A stretch of 64,000 nucleotides of DNA. Origin: Larimichthys crocea (lineage: Eukaryota > Chordata > Actinopteri > Sciaenidae). Made by a program: the position numbers and the translations under genes. Of the stretch, positions 10,708-24,540 are shown piece after piece (within the stretch, counting starts at the first letter, position 1; each line of letters begins with the position of its first letter). Location: assembly GCF_000972845.2 (NCBI RefSeq), contig NC_040027.1:16492410-16556409 (forward strand), read 5' to 3'. The notes beneath the pieces are model-generated. The model worked only from the letters and a program-made list of their open reading frames with translations. It was not told the origin of the DNA and ran no database searches.

Positions 10708-12507
10708 AAATGAGACTAAGCTAGACGCGAGGAGCCGTCGATGATCATCGTTTTCAGACGCGGTTAGATGATCGCAGATGCATCGAGTGCAGCTTTTCTC
10801 TGCTTTGCTGATTTATACTTTGTGTTTCCAAGGTGACAGTCATCATCAGCTGGGGTAAGCTTTGCACTTTACACTTTACTCTTTTAACAAGGATTTGAAA
10901 AGGTGTAATAACATCATTTGTCTTACTGACTTGCAGGGTCAGCTGAGTTTTGCAAATGTTTAAAATATTGTTATATGATTACACAACATTGTGTAACAGA
11001 CTTTCCTGTCTTCTGTACTTTTCCAAGGCCCATAGTCTGTGATTTGCATGTTCAACTATCAATAAGTTAAACATATTGACAGACTTGGAGCCATGTAGTA
11101 TTGAGTTTCAAACGACAAGTAGTCCAATACTAACTGTTAAAGTTACACAGCTCATGATCTTGTATTATCATTAAAATACCACAAATTGGACAGAGTTTTA
11201 TATTAAGTTTTTAATGTGCACATGATGTCTTAGACACATTGAACACGCTATTTAGAAATAAGGCTCAGACTATACAAACTTTCCATCTGTCACAATTAGG
11301 CTAGGTTAGGTCTTTTAAATATATAATATTCAAATGTATTTAAATATACACGTTTATTATTTCAGTTCATTAAAATGAACCAGATATGATGGGAAAGAAA
11401 AATGCTTCAGTAACTTATCTACTTTTTACTACCCACTGATGAGTAGGTAGTATATATCTGTATATGGATGTCCAACTTTGTCAGATTTTGACATATTTAA
11501 AACAGCACACTAGCAATATTTGGCAACACTAAGTATTACTTACCAACCAGATTATGCTAGATTGACTTAATAAGGTTTTTTTTCAATATCTAAACTGCAT
11601 ATCAAAATATGTCCTTCTCTTTTTCTTTATATTTTCAGTGGCTAGACTGAAATGTTCATAGACAGTACATAACATTAGTTTGAAATATGGTGAGTTATGT
11701 TTGGCCTACAGGTGGCAGTGTCATCACAGTGATTTAAAACAGGACTAGAGGTCAAACAGGAGGTGAAAATGAGTGTCCTGCAATGATACAAGAAACATGT
11801 TTTACACCCCACAGAAACATAGGTTTCCCTAAAATGTCATGTAAGTTTAAAGTCAGTGGTATAGCATATAGTTTAGGTTCAAAAGGAAAAGGGCACGTTC
11901 TGACTATACTCTTGTGTACTGGTTATAAAAAAACTGGCTGACATTCTGTAGGTTTTCTTGTTCAGACATGAATATATTAAATGCAGCAGGAAAAGTTATG
12001 AATTATTTCGCATTAAAGAAATGAAATTCCCAGAGTTTCAAGCTTCTTTTTGAGCATGGAACACATTTTAACATATTGTATTTTAGTGTATGTTATCTCA
12101 GGACGTGTGCAGCAACTACTGCTATAAAGTTATTGTAATACTTCGTAAGAAAACACTGTGTATAAGGTTCCATTTCGTTTAATTCAGTCTGAACCTGGTA
12201 GTATATATATGCAACCCGCATTCATGATGTAAAAAGTACTTGTCACAGCCCATTGAAAATGATTGTCTTCTTCTTCGAGTCGATTTAAGAAGTTCAAATA
12301 TCATACAGTTTAAATCAAATCAAGTGTGATTCAGCTTCAAATTGAAAGTAAAACTAAATGTATCTCATTCACATCCTGTATACTTTCTGACCCCCAGCAG
12401 TGTCAGCCTCCCCTTGTCATGCATCCATAAAGCATTCTTAAACACTTTAGCAGCCCTTTGTGTCTCGGCAGGCTGGAGGTTAACACAAGCACTACTTGAC
12501 AGAGAGA

Positions 12508-12510
<3 letters not shown>

Positions 12511-12549
<39 letters not shown>
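12511..12549. repeat. (GA)n microsatellite
   Basis: An almost uninterrupted GA dinucleotide run. The open frames across it are repeat artefacts. Confidence 0.95.
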
Positions 12550-12552
<3 letters not shown>

Positions 12553-13027
12553 GGGGCTGCAGAGAGGGAAATGAGGTCCAAGCAGTACATCTTTTCTCAG
12601 TGGAGGCAGTGGCTGAGAGCACAGCGGTGGGTGTCTGCTGCTGAGCTGTAGGTGAGGATCAGGAGGTGTTTGTTGCCACGGTTCATGAGCAGGGCCCCTT
12701 GACAGCCTCGTTTGATGTGGTTGGCCCCTGTCGGCGGCTGGCTCTTTGCGCTAGTGTGACAGTCATTGCCGGGTGAGTGACTGTCAATGCCTCGACCGAC
12801 AAAAGAGGAGAAGACAGGCATTCATGGGGCCTGATAATGGCCAGGCCAGGACAAGGCTGCCATTCTCGTACACTTTGATCATGTGGATTCTTTTGCACAC
12901 CTTTGTAGGGGCTCCCTATTTGTTTAACAGATGGAGAGAAGGCTGTTTTTGATGGAGATACTTCTCTGTGAGATGCTTGTGTTGGTAAATGCCTTTGGCA
13001 TGTGTTTGTGTTTGCGTGTGAGTCTCT

Positions 13028-13054
13028 TGTGTGTGTGTGTGTGTGTGTGTGTGT
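13028..13054. repeat. (GT)n microsatellite
   Basis: Uninterrupted GT dinucleotide run of about 13 copies. Confidence 0.95.
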
Positions 13055-14692
13055 CTGCACCACTTACATGGAATTAGTGACCTGTCACCATGTGGGAAAA
13101 AGTGCTTCTAAGGAACTTCACTGTGAGACTCCACATACGGGATATCTGAGAGGTCATATTTAGGAAAACTTTATTAAAACTTTACTTTTATTTGGAGACA
13201 GCACATTAGTAACTTTCACAGTCTAGACAGATGCAGACATTAATTCTAAATTATTAGTCATCACATCACATATTTTATGTCCATTACTGTCCATTACAGA
13301 GGCAAACATCAAAATGATCCTCCAGGATTATCCACATGCCTTTACTGGACTGCTATGACTCACACAGCTCTTACTGGGTTCCCCACACATGCATTTAAAG
13401 ATGGATTCAATTAGTGAGTCAGTTAAAACGTTTTAAGCTGTGTCATGCTACCAATGTTCTATTTACAAGTGTATCTTAACAGAATATTTTGAAAGAATGA
13501 TGTACACTTCGAACTTTAATGACGTTAGGCCATTCACACGAAGCTACTGAACCTATTAGGAGAGTGGAGAAACGCCGAGTCAGCAAAGCATTTTTTAGAG
13601 TGCTTTTTTTTCCCATCCGCACCACCACCAGCCATCCTGTCGTGTCCGTGTCATCTGTTATGTGCTTCTGATATATCAGATTAGCAGTGCACAGATGTTT
13701 CACCCCTGACAAGTCACATTTTTTTCATCAAGTTGTATCAGTCTATTGGATCGCTATCCTGTGAAGATCTGAATCTCTCAGAACTCTTCACAGCATCAGA
13801 TAGACAACCCACTTATCATAATGCCACTGACAATAGACAATTGTCACGAAGCAGGATATGCAAAGGCCATATCCTCAGTGGGGCTGAGTTAGAGTGATCT
13901 GGTCAGTTCCTTTAACCACGTCCGGATGTTTTTCAGCCAACCGCAGCGGACAGCTTCAAAGATATGAAGCACACCTGTGTTGGACACCACAGGCATTGTT
14001 GGACAAGCAGAAAGGATAAATTGCATAATCGGTGAAATTATAAGAATTTGCTGCCCGTGAATAATATGTGTGAGATAATTTCCTTATGTGAGTGTTGTAA
14101 CTCTCTAACTGTCGCTTAGCATCTACAATCGAGAGAGTTGAGATTGTTGTGTATCTGGAAACACTTTCATTTGAAAGATAAATACCTTCCTACCACTGAG
14201 TTACAAACTGGCAGCGTGTCAGTACACTTAAAAGCACCAGGTCATGGGTGAGCTGCTAAAACACAACTACAAGAGTAAGAGAGAAAAAAGAGAGAGACAA
14301 GGACTTAGCAGGCCGGCAAAACAATTAATAATAGGGAGCTATTACTGAGGGATTGTCAGTGCTAGGAGGGAGGTCGGGTTTCAGACCCTTTTGAAGACTT
14401 TGATGGTACAAAACAGGCCTCATTATAGAGATATTATCTCTATTCATACACTTACAGAGCCGCTTGGATTCCTGCTGGGAAAGATTAGGTTCCTCCACTT
14501 GAGAACATCCTCCTTGGGTGCCTGGCTCACAGAGTGGTGTTCTCAGCTCAGGGCACACCCACACAGCACGGCTCGACTCAGCTCAGTGGATACAGATCCA
14601 ATATAATCCATCTGTGGCAGACAGGCATTGGGCATGTTGTGGTAGTTATACTAACGCGCTAGATTGCAGCAAGCAAACGCAGCAGGATCTCT

Positions 14693-14905
14693 TTAGCCAC
14701 GTTAGGAATTTGGCTCTAGAGATAGCAATGCCTGTCTGACAGTCCACCACGTTGGTCCAGACTGAAATATCTCAACAGCTATTAGATGGATTGAGACCAA
14801 ATTTTGAAACTGATGGTTCCCAGAGGATAAATCATGTTCAAATTTTCTTGATAACAGGACTGTTGATATTTGTGGTTTTGAGAACTATTGGACGGATTGC
14901 CATGA
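14693..14905 (-). mobile_element. Teleost interspersed repeat, copy 1
   Basis: Contains gaaatatctcaacagctatt and gatggttcccagagg. These aligned with the reverse complement of 27440-27590 in this window over more than 100 bp: shared ggctctag(a/g)gat(a/g)gcaa, ccagac, gatggatt. I recognise the family as a widespread fish repeat (class not determined). Confidence 0.65.
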
Positions 14906-17521
14906 ACTACAAATCACCATAGGGTTGTGAAATGAACTATGTAAGAATTCAACCGAGAGAGTATCATTGTTCATAGTTCATGAACTTGAGGCTGACTGTT
15001 GAGGACTTGAATCTCCGCCACAGTTCACTACAGGGTTGTTGTTTTTTTGTTAGTTTTTTTGGCATTTCCTGTGACCTGCAATGCTGTATCTGCGTTCGAA
15101 TGAATGGTAAAACCTAAGTTTTTGCTGCAGCACAGGATTTGTTCTCAATTCGACCCTAGATATGTTAGCATTTAGCTCAAAGCACCACTCAGTCTAAGTA
15201 TAGCCTCACAGAGCTGCTAGCATCAGTCTTGGTTTTTATCCCCAAAAGGTTCTTTGCGTCTGTTTCTGATCTATATTAGAAGTTACGCAGTGGATTCCTC
15301 CCTGACTTGATTATAAAGTAAGACAACACAATTGTAAACAGAGATTAAACTGGGAATTTAAGAAATCCCCAGTATGTGTTATGACCCTGAAATAATGTAA
15401 ATTACTCTAGTTTTCAAACGTTAAAGATGCACAATGTGAAACAGCAGGAGATCGCATGTTAAGACATTTAACAAAGAAATACAGTATGCTTGTGTCTTCT
15501 CTGGCCACTGAGCTCAGAGCCCAAACATTTGCGTCCAAGACACCACAAAGCAATCTGCTGCCACATCTGACACTCACATGAGGCCCGAGCTTTGTTGTTG
15601 ACCTCAGGGGACACTCTGATTTTTGAGTTTTTAAGTTTTTGAAGTTATACAGTACATAGAATGATTGTATGATTTTAATTATGGGGAATTTCAACAAAGA
15701 AAGGACAACTGGAACTTCCTAGGGGTCCTTACACTTGTTTTCTCTCTCACTTTCTCTGTTTCTCTGTTTGCATGTGTTTGGCAGAGAGAACGATTACAAC
15801 AGAAAATAATAAGAAGCTGTGTCCTATATCAAATGTCATATGTTTTCATTTGTATTTATCTTATATAAGAGAAATAGAACCACATACTACAGTTAATAAG
15901 GATGCCATTTTAATTTAATCTAATGTATTGTGTTACATAGCATGCCTCTATATTGTTCCATAAAGATCTACCATGATTTTTAGGGTTTCTAAAGTAGTTA
16001 GTATACTTTTAACACCAATCATGATAAAATGACTGCATTTCTAAACTTCTTATCTACACATTATGTCACATATGTAACATTTGTATAAAAATATTCACAG
16101 TCATTTTTCTAGAAATGATATCCAAACAACTTAACTAAGTAGGAGGATGATTGTCGTGATTTAGACTAGTTCAAGATAAAACTAATATTTTAATTTGGCT
16201 ACAACAGAATGACTTCTTGTCTGAAAGAAGCAATTGTAGTAGTAATTTCTATGACTTTACTCTGCTTTGAACATTATTAATGTCATACTGGAAGAAGAAA
16301 AGGTTAAGGCTGTCGGAGAGTTCATAATTGACATATGTAGTCTGTTGGTACTATTAGCTGGAAGCATCATCTGAGTAGAGAGCATGTGCAGCAAAACAAT
16401 CTGCCTCAATCAGCAAAGAGAAGGGAAGGGAGCAGTAATATGAGATGTTAATTTTACAGTGATCTTAAATATATATTAATAACTAGCCGATAAGTTTACC
16501 AAGACAAAGTCAGACATGATCATGCAACTTCATCAGTGTTCCAATTACATATTTTCATAAAAAAGCATTTAAAATTGTTGTTGATCACACAGCGAAGGCA
16601 ACTGCTGTCCAAATTACTTTGATAACTTTGTTAACAGATAGTATTTCCTATTTCCAATAGAGAAAGAGAATAATAAATAAATTTCTGAGCCAAGCCTGCA
16701 AACACTCAGATGTCCTGAAAACTACATGTTTTTTTTTTTTGGGCTGGTTTTTTGAAGATGGGGAAACAACTTCATATGACACTAACAAAAAACACATTTA
16801 CGATGCTCTCTGTCCCTCTCTGTTTCTCTTGTTGTTTCTCATTCTGACTTTATTTCCAGTAATGTTGGAAAGCTCACGTAGGTGGTGACTAAGAAGAATC
16901 CTACACAGAACATATTTGACTTTCAAGGGAAGAGACGGTAGGAGAGAAAAGACGAGTTAAGAACCGGCAGTGTGGTTTAATTTAGGGTGAAAGACTGTGA
17001 TTTTACGAAGGGCCCACATAGATCTATGCTGTAAGTAGCTTTGATGAGGAGCCTTGTGGGCACCAAGGACCAGAGCATACCGGCAGGTAGACAGGAATGG
17101 CTTGGGGGGAGTTGGGGGCTGAAGCAGGGAGTGTGGAGAAAGAGATGACTGGTCTCTTTCCCATAGAGTTTTTTTTTTTTATGATAGTAAGATTTAAATG
17201 GGGACTAGGGGGACAGCAAGTCTCTGGGGGAATTTAACAAGCTACAGAGTGTGAAGTGACTGTCACCCTCACTGAGCCCACACTCCTCAAACACACTTCC
17301 AGCACCGGACAAACTTGGCCTCAGGGTGGTACTTGAAACAGGGACTCTTTTAAAAAGGAGGTAATTGCCACCGTTAACTGGACAGCCCCACTTGAGAATT
17401 TCTACATCTTCTCTTTCTCTCTCTCTATTTCTCTTTCATCAAGTCTGCAGCTGTTCACAACAGCACCTGTATATGAAGTATGACCAAAGCTTTAGCTCCA
17501 AAGATCGATGTGTGGAAATAT

Positions 17522-17858
17522 GTCTATATGCAGCTGGAGCCAGCATGCAGTTATCTTAGCTTAGCACAAAGAAACAAGGGGAAACAGTTGTAATAAAATC
17601 TACCCACCAGCACAACCAAAGATCACTACTTAATATTTTACATCTTGCTTGTTACTGAAAGTGTAAAAGCGACAATTCGTGGGTCATGTGTGGAGGGTTA
17701 AGTGTATTTCTTAGCCAGGCCCAGTAAATTTCTGAAGTCTCCACTGGTTTCCTGGATTATTTTTACCTTTGGACAGAGCCAGACTAGCTGTTTTGCCCTG
17801 TTCTATGTCTTAATACTAAGCTTAGCTACCCGGCTACCGGTTGCAGCCTGTATTTATC
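17522..17858. mobile_element. Foldback interspersed repeat, copy A
   Basis: The left end (cagctggagccagcatgcag ... cttagcttagcacaaag) and right end (ctaagcttagctacccggct ... ggttgcagcctgtat) are imperfect inverted repeats. Inner blocks include aaaatctacccaccagcac and tttggacagagccagac. The same blocks recur at 47036-47165 and 50706-50995. The family is common in percomorph genomes in my recollection. Confidence 0.65.
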
Positions 17859-18757
17859 ATACAAGGATGAATCATCAATCTTCTCATTAAAAAGCAAATA
17901 AGGATATTTCTCAAATTGTCAAAAATGTCCTTTTTTGTCCAGTTGGATAGCATAAAATGTTTTTTTGTTTTTCTTCTTCACATTGTAAGAATAATGCTGT
18001 GTAATAGCAAATGCTGACAGATCCAGCACTGTTAACTGGAATAGGTTGGCTTTAGTGTCTTGCCCTAATCAAGCTCATTACACACCTTGTAAAAAACAGA
18101 CAAGAGTGTAGGAAGTCACAAAAAAAGGTGTTCTTCATTTCCGCCCTGCTCTCCAAAATGAAACAGCAAAGATCAGAGAGGGTGTTTCATTGAAATATTA
18201 GCACAGTTTATCAGAAAAGTCTCTCAGGCTTCATCTGGACTAACTCTGCCGACACTCCTGCAACCTGCTCTGTGTTTTGCGACTGCTTGATGATTCAAAC
18301 CAGCAGCCGTAAAAAAAAAAAAAAAAAGAGGAAAGGCTCCCTTAATTTGCCCCATGTGGCCAGGGAGAAGAAAAGAGTCCAAGAGGTGTCAAAAAAGCGG
18401 ACTCCTAACTGGTTGGCTGGACAGTAATGGAGCTGATTTGACCGTGTTACAAAATGCTTTACCGTTCACATTAAGGGGAGACAGTAGAGGTCATGGGATA
18501 GGAAGGGGATGTAAGTCTTTCCAGGTGTCTGTGACCAAAAAGACAAAGAACAAAAAAAGAAAAGAGGATAATAAAATCCTTAGGTGAAAAGCAAATGACT
18601 TGTTTCTCACAGAATAAACTTTTCTGAGAGGGGAATAGAAAAGGGACGGTGCTTGATGCAGGCTTCTCATTTGTTTGAAATGGTTATGAATGAGTGTGGT
18701 GGCCCCACCCCACACCCCTCTCCTTTCAACCCCCCCCTAGATGCAGGCCCTGCCCAG

Positions 18758-18765
18758 GATAAAAT
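18758..18765 (+). promoter_or_regulatory. fgf22: Candidate TATA-like element for fgf22
   Basis: GATAAAAT lies just upstream of the repeat-rich stretch that precedes fgf22 exon 1. If used, transcription would start near 18785-18795 and the leader would be about 900 nt. This is inferred from position only; the true start site is unknown. Confidence 0.3.
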
Positions 18766-18801
18766 GCAAGACAACTCAGCCGGTGCCTCCACAGAAGAGA
18801 G

Positions 18802-18830
18802 GACTGACTGACTGACTGACTGACTGACTG
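18802..18830. repeat. (GACT)n tetranucleotide repeat
   Basis: About seven perfect GACT copies at the presumed start of the fgf22 leader. Confidence 0.95.
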
Positions 18831-18928
18831 CACACAGCAGAGCGTGAGCCCGTTCACTTACTGCTTCACTGCCCCGTGCTAGCTGACACACACTCGCTGA
18901 CTGCCGCTCACTCTGACACATACAGACA

Positions 18929-18930
<2 letters not shown>

Positions 18931-18974
<44 letters not shown>
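18931..18974. repeat. (CT)n microsatellite
   Basis: About 22 uninterrupted CT copies. A polypyrimidine tract of this length can form triplex DNA and, if near a promoter, is often a GAGA-type element. Confidence 0.97.
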
Positions 18975-18977
<3 letters not shown>

Positions 18978-19184
18978 GCAAACACACACCGGCTCTCTCC
19001 CTCCCACACTCCCTCTCTTGCTCACTCCCTCTCTCTTCCTCTCTCAGTATCACACACACTCACACATACACACACGCACAGAGTCAGTCACCAACCCTCA
19101 TTCAACTCCCTCTCAGCCACGGGTCAGCAGCTCAGACAGGCACCTTGTTCCTATTCAGCTGGAAAGAGTAGAGCATCGCAAGGT

Positions 19185-19276
19185 GCACACACACACACAC
19201 ACACACACACTCACTCACTCACAAATAACACACATATACACACACACACAAACAGACAAACACACACACACACACA
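19185..19276. repeat. (CA)n / (TCAC)n compound microsatellite
   Basis: A perfect CA run, a short TCAC run, then further CA runs broken by single changes. It lies within the presumed fgf22 leader. Confidence 0.9.
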
Positions 19277-19684
19277 TGCGCATCCTCATACATCCCAGGA
19301 CTTTATCTGTTGTTCGGGAAAGAAGACCTCAGTCCAACGAGGAGAACAAACAGAGAAACAAGAAGCGACACTAAAGAGGAACTTTTAAAGGTGGATTCTT
19401 AATATTACAACACTTCATTAAAGGATCTGGTAAATAGAGTTGGAAACAAGACTGAAGATGACAACTGGAGAAACTTTGACAAGCTTGTTGCTGTAGGAAG
19501 GCCTGCTGTCAGCCCAAAGCGGAGATTGACCATCTGTCACATCCAGAGGATCTGCTGTGAGTGCCATTTCCCTCCCTCCTCACATCAGGACTCCCACCCT
19601 CTTGTCATCCCTCCACTGGGACATCTCCAGATCATCAGCATGCCTACAGCTTGCACAAGGTGCACCTTGGGAGTCTGACCCACC

Positions 19685-20057
19685 ATGTGCAGATGGACGC
19701 CGTCCGTAGCTCATCTCTGTCCTGAACCTGGCCTTGGCACCACCACTACTGCAGCCTCCGCTGGGCGACCTCTCCCTCTGCCCAGTGCAGCCTCCCTTTG
19801 CCTGGCATGCTTCACCCTGCTCCTGGTCACCGCTGGCACTGCCACAGGGGCATGTCCTCCTGGGGTAGGGCATGAACCCCTTCAGGTGCTTGCGAGTGGC
19901 ATCAACTGTTCATGGACGTTGGAAAGGCACACTCGCAGTTACAATCACCTAGAGGGCGACGTCCGACTACGGCGACTTTATTCTGCCAACAAGTTCTTCC
20001 TCTGCATTGATAAAACAGGCAAGGTGGACGGCACTCGGCGGAAAAACTACGCAGACA
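19685..20057 (+). CDS. fgf22: fgf22 exon 1 (secretion signal and start of FGF core)
   Basis: 373 bp, 124 codons plus one base. The start context is caccATGtgc. The coding part begins MCRW and ends in YAD plus the first base of Ser125, at a perfect GTAAGT donor (20058-20063). The first FGF strands are visible: [20 protein letters not shown] and then KVDGTRRKN. Confidence 0.93.
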
Positions 20058-23000
20058 GTAAGTAGCTGGTGCAACCAGAGTTCATCTAAGTTTTGTGTGT
20101 CAAGATGCCCTGTGACGTTCTCACTTTTTCTTTTTATTGCTGGACTTTCTTATCTCTTCACTTTTATAGCGGTCCATAGGGATATCCTGTGATTCTATCG
20201 CTGCTGAGCTATTTGTGTTTTGTTTAGAGCATGAGAAGTACGTTGCTAGGTAAGGAGTCCTAATGTGGATTTATGGTCCTCATGGGACAGCCCGGGACAG
20301 GAAAGCTGACTTGAGGAGAGACATTGAGCATCAGTTGGCGATGCAAACTGGGCTTGGATAAAAAAGCTTCAGTTTCACTGGGGATTAACTTGTCAAAACT
20401 GTGATGAGAGTGCATCAATTGTAAGTAGCAGGTGTACACAGAAACACATTCCTCCAACGAATGCAAACACACATTTGTGTGTTTTAAGTTATAACGCTGG
20501 AGTTTCAATCAGATTTAAAGTGCTGAAGACAAGCTTAACCTTAAAGCCATGCTTGGCATCATGCAACCTGCGTTGGTATTTGGACTTTCTTTGCTGACTA
20601 ATTTCCTGGTCATCATATTTTTCTGGCAATCATGCACACAGCTGTAAAACCCTCTTTAGAGTCTCCCATGATTGTGGCTCTCCTGCCTCTTAGCACCAGA
20701 TCAGACTGGACAACACTTCCTAACATGATCACTGTTTTCAACATGCAGCTACAGACAGACTAAGATAGGTGATTCTGTTGTCCTGTAGTCCGTACCTAAT
20801 CTGTGGTTTAGGGACACCTGAGAAGAGGTTCTTCATAGTGCAGCCGTGCCTCTTCAGCGCATCTATCAATGGCTGTCTTTCAGATGCTTGACCAGGTCAG
20901 ATGAGCCGACCGGTCATGATCTGACCTCCTTCTCCATTAGTCACTGGCTGACTGACTGACTGGATATCCCTTAGAGACATTTATGCCTTTGACGGTAATA
21001 TTTATGTATTTGGTCGTTAATGCCTTTTTACACAAGTGGGTGAGTCAGAGTTTTTCCATACGGCTACTGGGGGCAGGAACAGCTGCTGTGTCCAGCTAAT
21101 AGGCCGGTCTGTCTGCTGCCACTGTTTCAATAAGCTCCAAGCGGCAGACTGGATGACATTTGTTAACCTGTCGGGATTAGTCACCTGGCAGAATCTTTTA
21201 AAACCACACACACTGGTAGAAATTCAAGTTGAGATGAATTATTACTGTGTTAAATTTGGACCCGTGGGCTTATCCAAGTTGGGACATTATTCTCTCACAT
21301 TAGTGGTAATATATGTCAGCTACCATAATAAAATACAACTCCCAAACTATGCATGAATTTAAAACTTCAGAGTTCATGCTGGAAGAGAGGTAGCAATACC
21401 AATTTGGCAACACTAAAGAGTTTGAATTAGTGTTCAAGTCTTTGGAAAGTAGCAAAAGTTATGCCTGTGGATCGTGAAGTTCATGTTTTTTCTTGCCATA
21501 GTCATGTCATTAATGCTTAGGTGGTTGCAGTAGCTCTCAATGAAAAAGTGCAGTCCCCTTAAAAGTAATGTCCTCATACACTTTAGCCATCATCCACTCA
21601 TTTCCTTTGGTGGAAAGAACGATTCCTTCTGCGCTCACACAGAGCGAGGGTGTGTACCTGCACCCTGAGCCGAGCACAGTGCCAGACCAGCGGTCATGTA
21701 GACCTTGTGGTCAGTCTGTGGTTGCGCTTCACAATGGGACAGATCTAGTTTAAGGCCCTTTTTGAGGTCTCACTCTGTTTCTGTGTGAGGCTACCGTTAC
21801 TGCTATCAATCAGACTTGAAGCCTCCTGAGCCCCACAGTTTCTTGATACTGATACTACAGTGACCATGCTATAGATTAGGGCGGCAGGACAGGCAGGAAG
21901 TTGTACATATTTAATGACGAGAGCAGTGACAATGATACTGGAGTCTGGAGTCAGCATACAGGAAAGAGGGCACGTTTCTTTTTAGGATTTTATTATTAAT
22001 ACTTTTGAAATATCTTTTTCTATCTGATGTAAACGTAATCATGCAGACGTGTTTGAACGCTTGCAAAAATACATACATACACACAATGTTGGAGACACAG
22101 TCTGTATCATAATTTACACATTATTCCATTGTTTTCAGTAGGATACAGCACTGCTCTGCACAGCTTAATGTATAGAAGCTGAGCTCAGGGCTGTCCCAAG
22201 CCTGCATGTAGCTTTCACAAATCCTACCCAGCAGTCTGGCCGACCCCTCCTCTGTCCTCTGTGTTGCCCTTACACTCTTGTCGACACAGCTATATTGCCC
22301 CGACAGCTCTGCCTGCTACACCCAGGCCCCGGCCCTCACCTCCACCCCACTCAGTTTTTCCAGCCCCAACTCCCAACTCCCTCTCAGGTGCAAAAACAGT
22401 TGGAATTAGTCAACAGGCTCTCCACTAATTGAGGTTGGAAAATATTGTATCAATCCCAGTGGAGCAGGGGTATGGAACAGCTGAGGGAAGAGGCGAGAAG
22501 GAGAAAGACTGGCTTGGAGAGATGGAGGGTTGAAAGGATGACAGAGCTGGACAAAGATGAAGAAATGCAAAACACACACATGGTTTTTATCTATCAGTCG
22601 TGTGTTTCACGTCATGAGGAATTAGGTATTAGCATGACATGCATGAATAGTGTTCAAGAGTCTTTAAAATGCCCTACTAGACGCTATTAACGGACACGAG
22701 AGATTAAATGCCTTGACTGATGAAATTCAGAATGTTCATCAGCAACTGACAGGACAGACAGAGTGAGTATCAGTTCCATCTCCAAAGTGTTTTAAAAAAA
22801 AAAAGTCCTGTCTTGTGAGCACACATGTGGAAACATACACAAACATACACTCAAACACACACACACATAAAGTTTCAGGTATCTGTTCCTGAAGTTTGTT
22901 ATCATATATCACATATCGTATATTGTTGCAGCTTACCGGAACCTTTACTGCATTTGTTAACCAAACCAGAGAGATAGATATCAGTAAGATAAATGATCTA

Positions 23001-24457
23001 TTATGTGACTGTAGCTTTATAATCTAACACGCTCTATATTTAGAGCGTGTTAGATTATAATCCATTTGATCATCAGTCTTTGTAAAAATAACTTTTTGAA
23101 ATAGCCGCAAGACGAGACAAAGTACAGTACTTTAAGGGACCAAAGGGGAAGGCCCCAGCATGTTTTTCTTTTGACCTATGGCAAAGCAAGCGAAGGATTG
23201 AGGGGAAAAACACACCCAAGTGTTTACAAAAGCTCCAGAGGCAGGTACGCATCATATCCTGTCCTGGGTCATCGGTCATAGCCTGCTAATTAGACGACAC
23301 AACATCTGTGTGGGCACACCCAGCAACCATCATGATCAATTGCAACAGCAAATCATAAAGTTAAGTAGAGTAGTATGGAACAGAGAGTAGAGCACAGGAA
23401 AGAAAATTTCTGTCTTTCTGTTTTTGTTTTACAAATTCTTAGGTGTTTTTTTGGCATGCCGCACCGCATATATTTTAATGTTATGTTTCTTGTTTTTTTT
23501 CATCCCATTTTAAAGGATGGACTGTTAAATTTTGGGTGTGTGTGGCTGAAGGCATCAAACGTTTGTGCAGCCTCCAGGTAGTGACAGCCCATTCACCCTT
23601 AGGAAATAAGGTCACTTCGCCATAATCGCACAAGTCACTGCGGCCATTCTGCCTCTACAGCCGTGCAACTCTCACAGCCAGGGTGTGTTGTATTTACCAA
23701 ATTTCCCTTGGTGTGCAACATCTTGCTGTTTGATGTGAGAGTTTTCCTAGTTCATGAATGTATTTGACTTGGATGTAACCCATGGGAAGAAAATCTTCCA
23801 CCCTACTAAAATATGTTGTGGAAATTATTCAAACTTGTTTTAGACAGGGGAAACTGTCACTCGCCAAGGAGAGACTGACTTGAATTTGAAAATGGGGGAA
23901 AGACGAATGCTTCAGACAGATGCCTAAATCCACGGTTTGACTGGTTAGACAGCACAGATGAAATTATGATAAAATGATATATATAGAATTAGAAAAATTA
24001 TACTTTAATTTGCAAATTTATGGATGATGTGATTGATTGTTTTCTAATAATAATAATAATATTTTTATTTTTTTAAAGTTTCAATTCACTGTTTAGCTGC
24101 AGGCACTATTTCAGCATTGTTTTGGCCACAGATGTAGCTCTTTTGTCACTTTTAATTCATAGTCCACTAAATGCTCATATATTATAATGGAGATTTTAGC
24201 AGCTAAAGGGAAATATTTCTAAAGAAGAAGAAATATCAGGTGGCCAGCAACTCCAAATGAATGATAATGTGGCTCTCTAACTGCTGGATGTGTCAATAAG
24301 GAGTTACTAGTCGGAACTAGAAACTTTCCAAAAATGCAATTCGCAATTTATTATTTTGTTATTTATCCACTCATAGAGAAATGTACATGTTAAAAGTTTT
24401 CAATGAAATACCTGATCATGCTAACCTAATTGACTGTTGTTGACTGTTGTTGATCTT

Positions 24458-24540
<83 letters not shown>

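Larger units (their letters stand above)
10500..10760. promoter_or_regulatory. polrmt: CpG-rich promoter region of polrmt
   Basis: A clear local rise in CpG and GC in an otherwise AT-rich neighbourhood. It covers polrmt exon 1 and about 100 bp upstream, as expected of a housekeeping-type promoter. No TATA box was seen. A YY1-like site lies at 10699-10707. Confidence 0.7.
10760..18780. other. Intergenic region between polrmt and fgf22 (divergent)
   Basis: About 8 kb with no credible coding exon on either strand. It contains a (GA)n tract (12511-12549), a (GT)n tract (13028-13054), a fish interspersed repeat (14693-14905), a foldback element (17522-17858) and A/T homopolymers (about 16731-16740, 17168-17179, 18310-18326). 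Regulatory elements for fgf22 may lie here, but none is provable by eye. Confidence 0.7.
18790..19684 (+). other. fgf22: Probable fgf22 5-prime leader, made largely of simple repeats
   Basis: Consecutive simple repeats: (GACT)n at 18802-18830, (CT)n at 18931-18974, (CA)n at 19185-19210, (TCAC)n at 19211-19222 and (CA)n near 19238-19276. A more complex 300 bp then leads to the start codon at 19685. It has several upstream ATGs, including 18876 and 18976, which open long repeat-encoded frames (170 and 132 codons) that end before the fgf22 start. That this stretch is transcribed is an inference. Confidence 0.45.

Noticed and set aside
18667..19388. Long open frames on both strands (up to 170 codons) near fgf22
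   Set aside because: They translate CT/CA repeats into Ser-Leu and His-Thr strings, with no domain and no splice context. Kept only as possible upstream frames in the leader.
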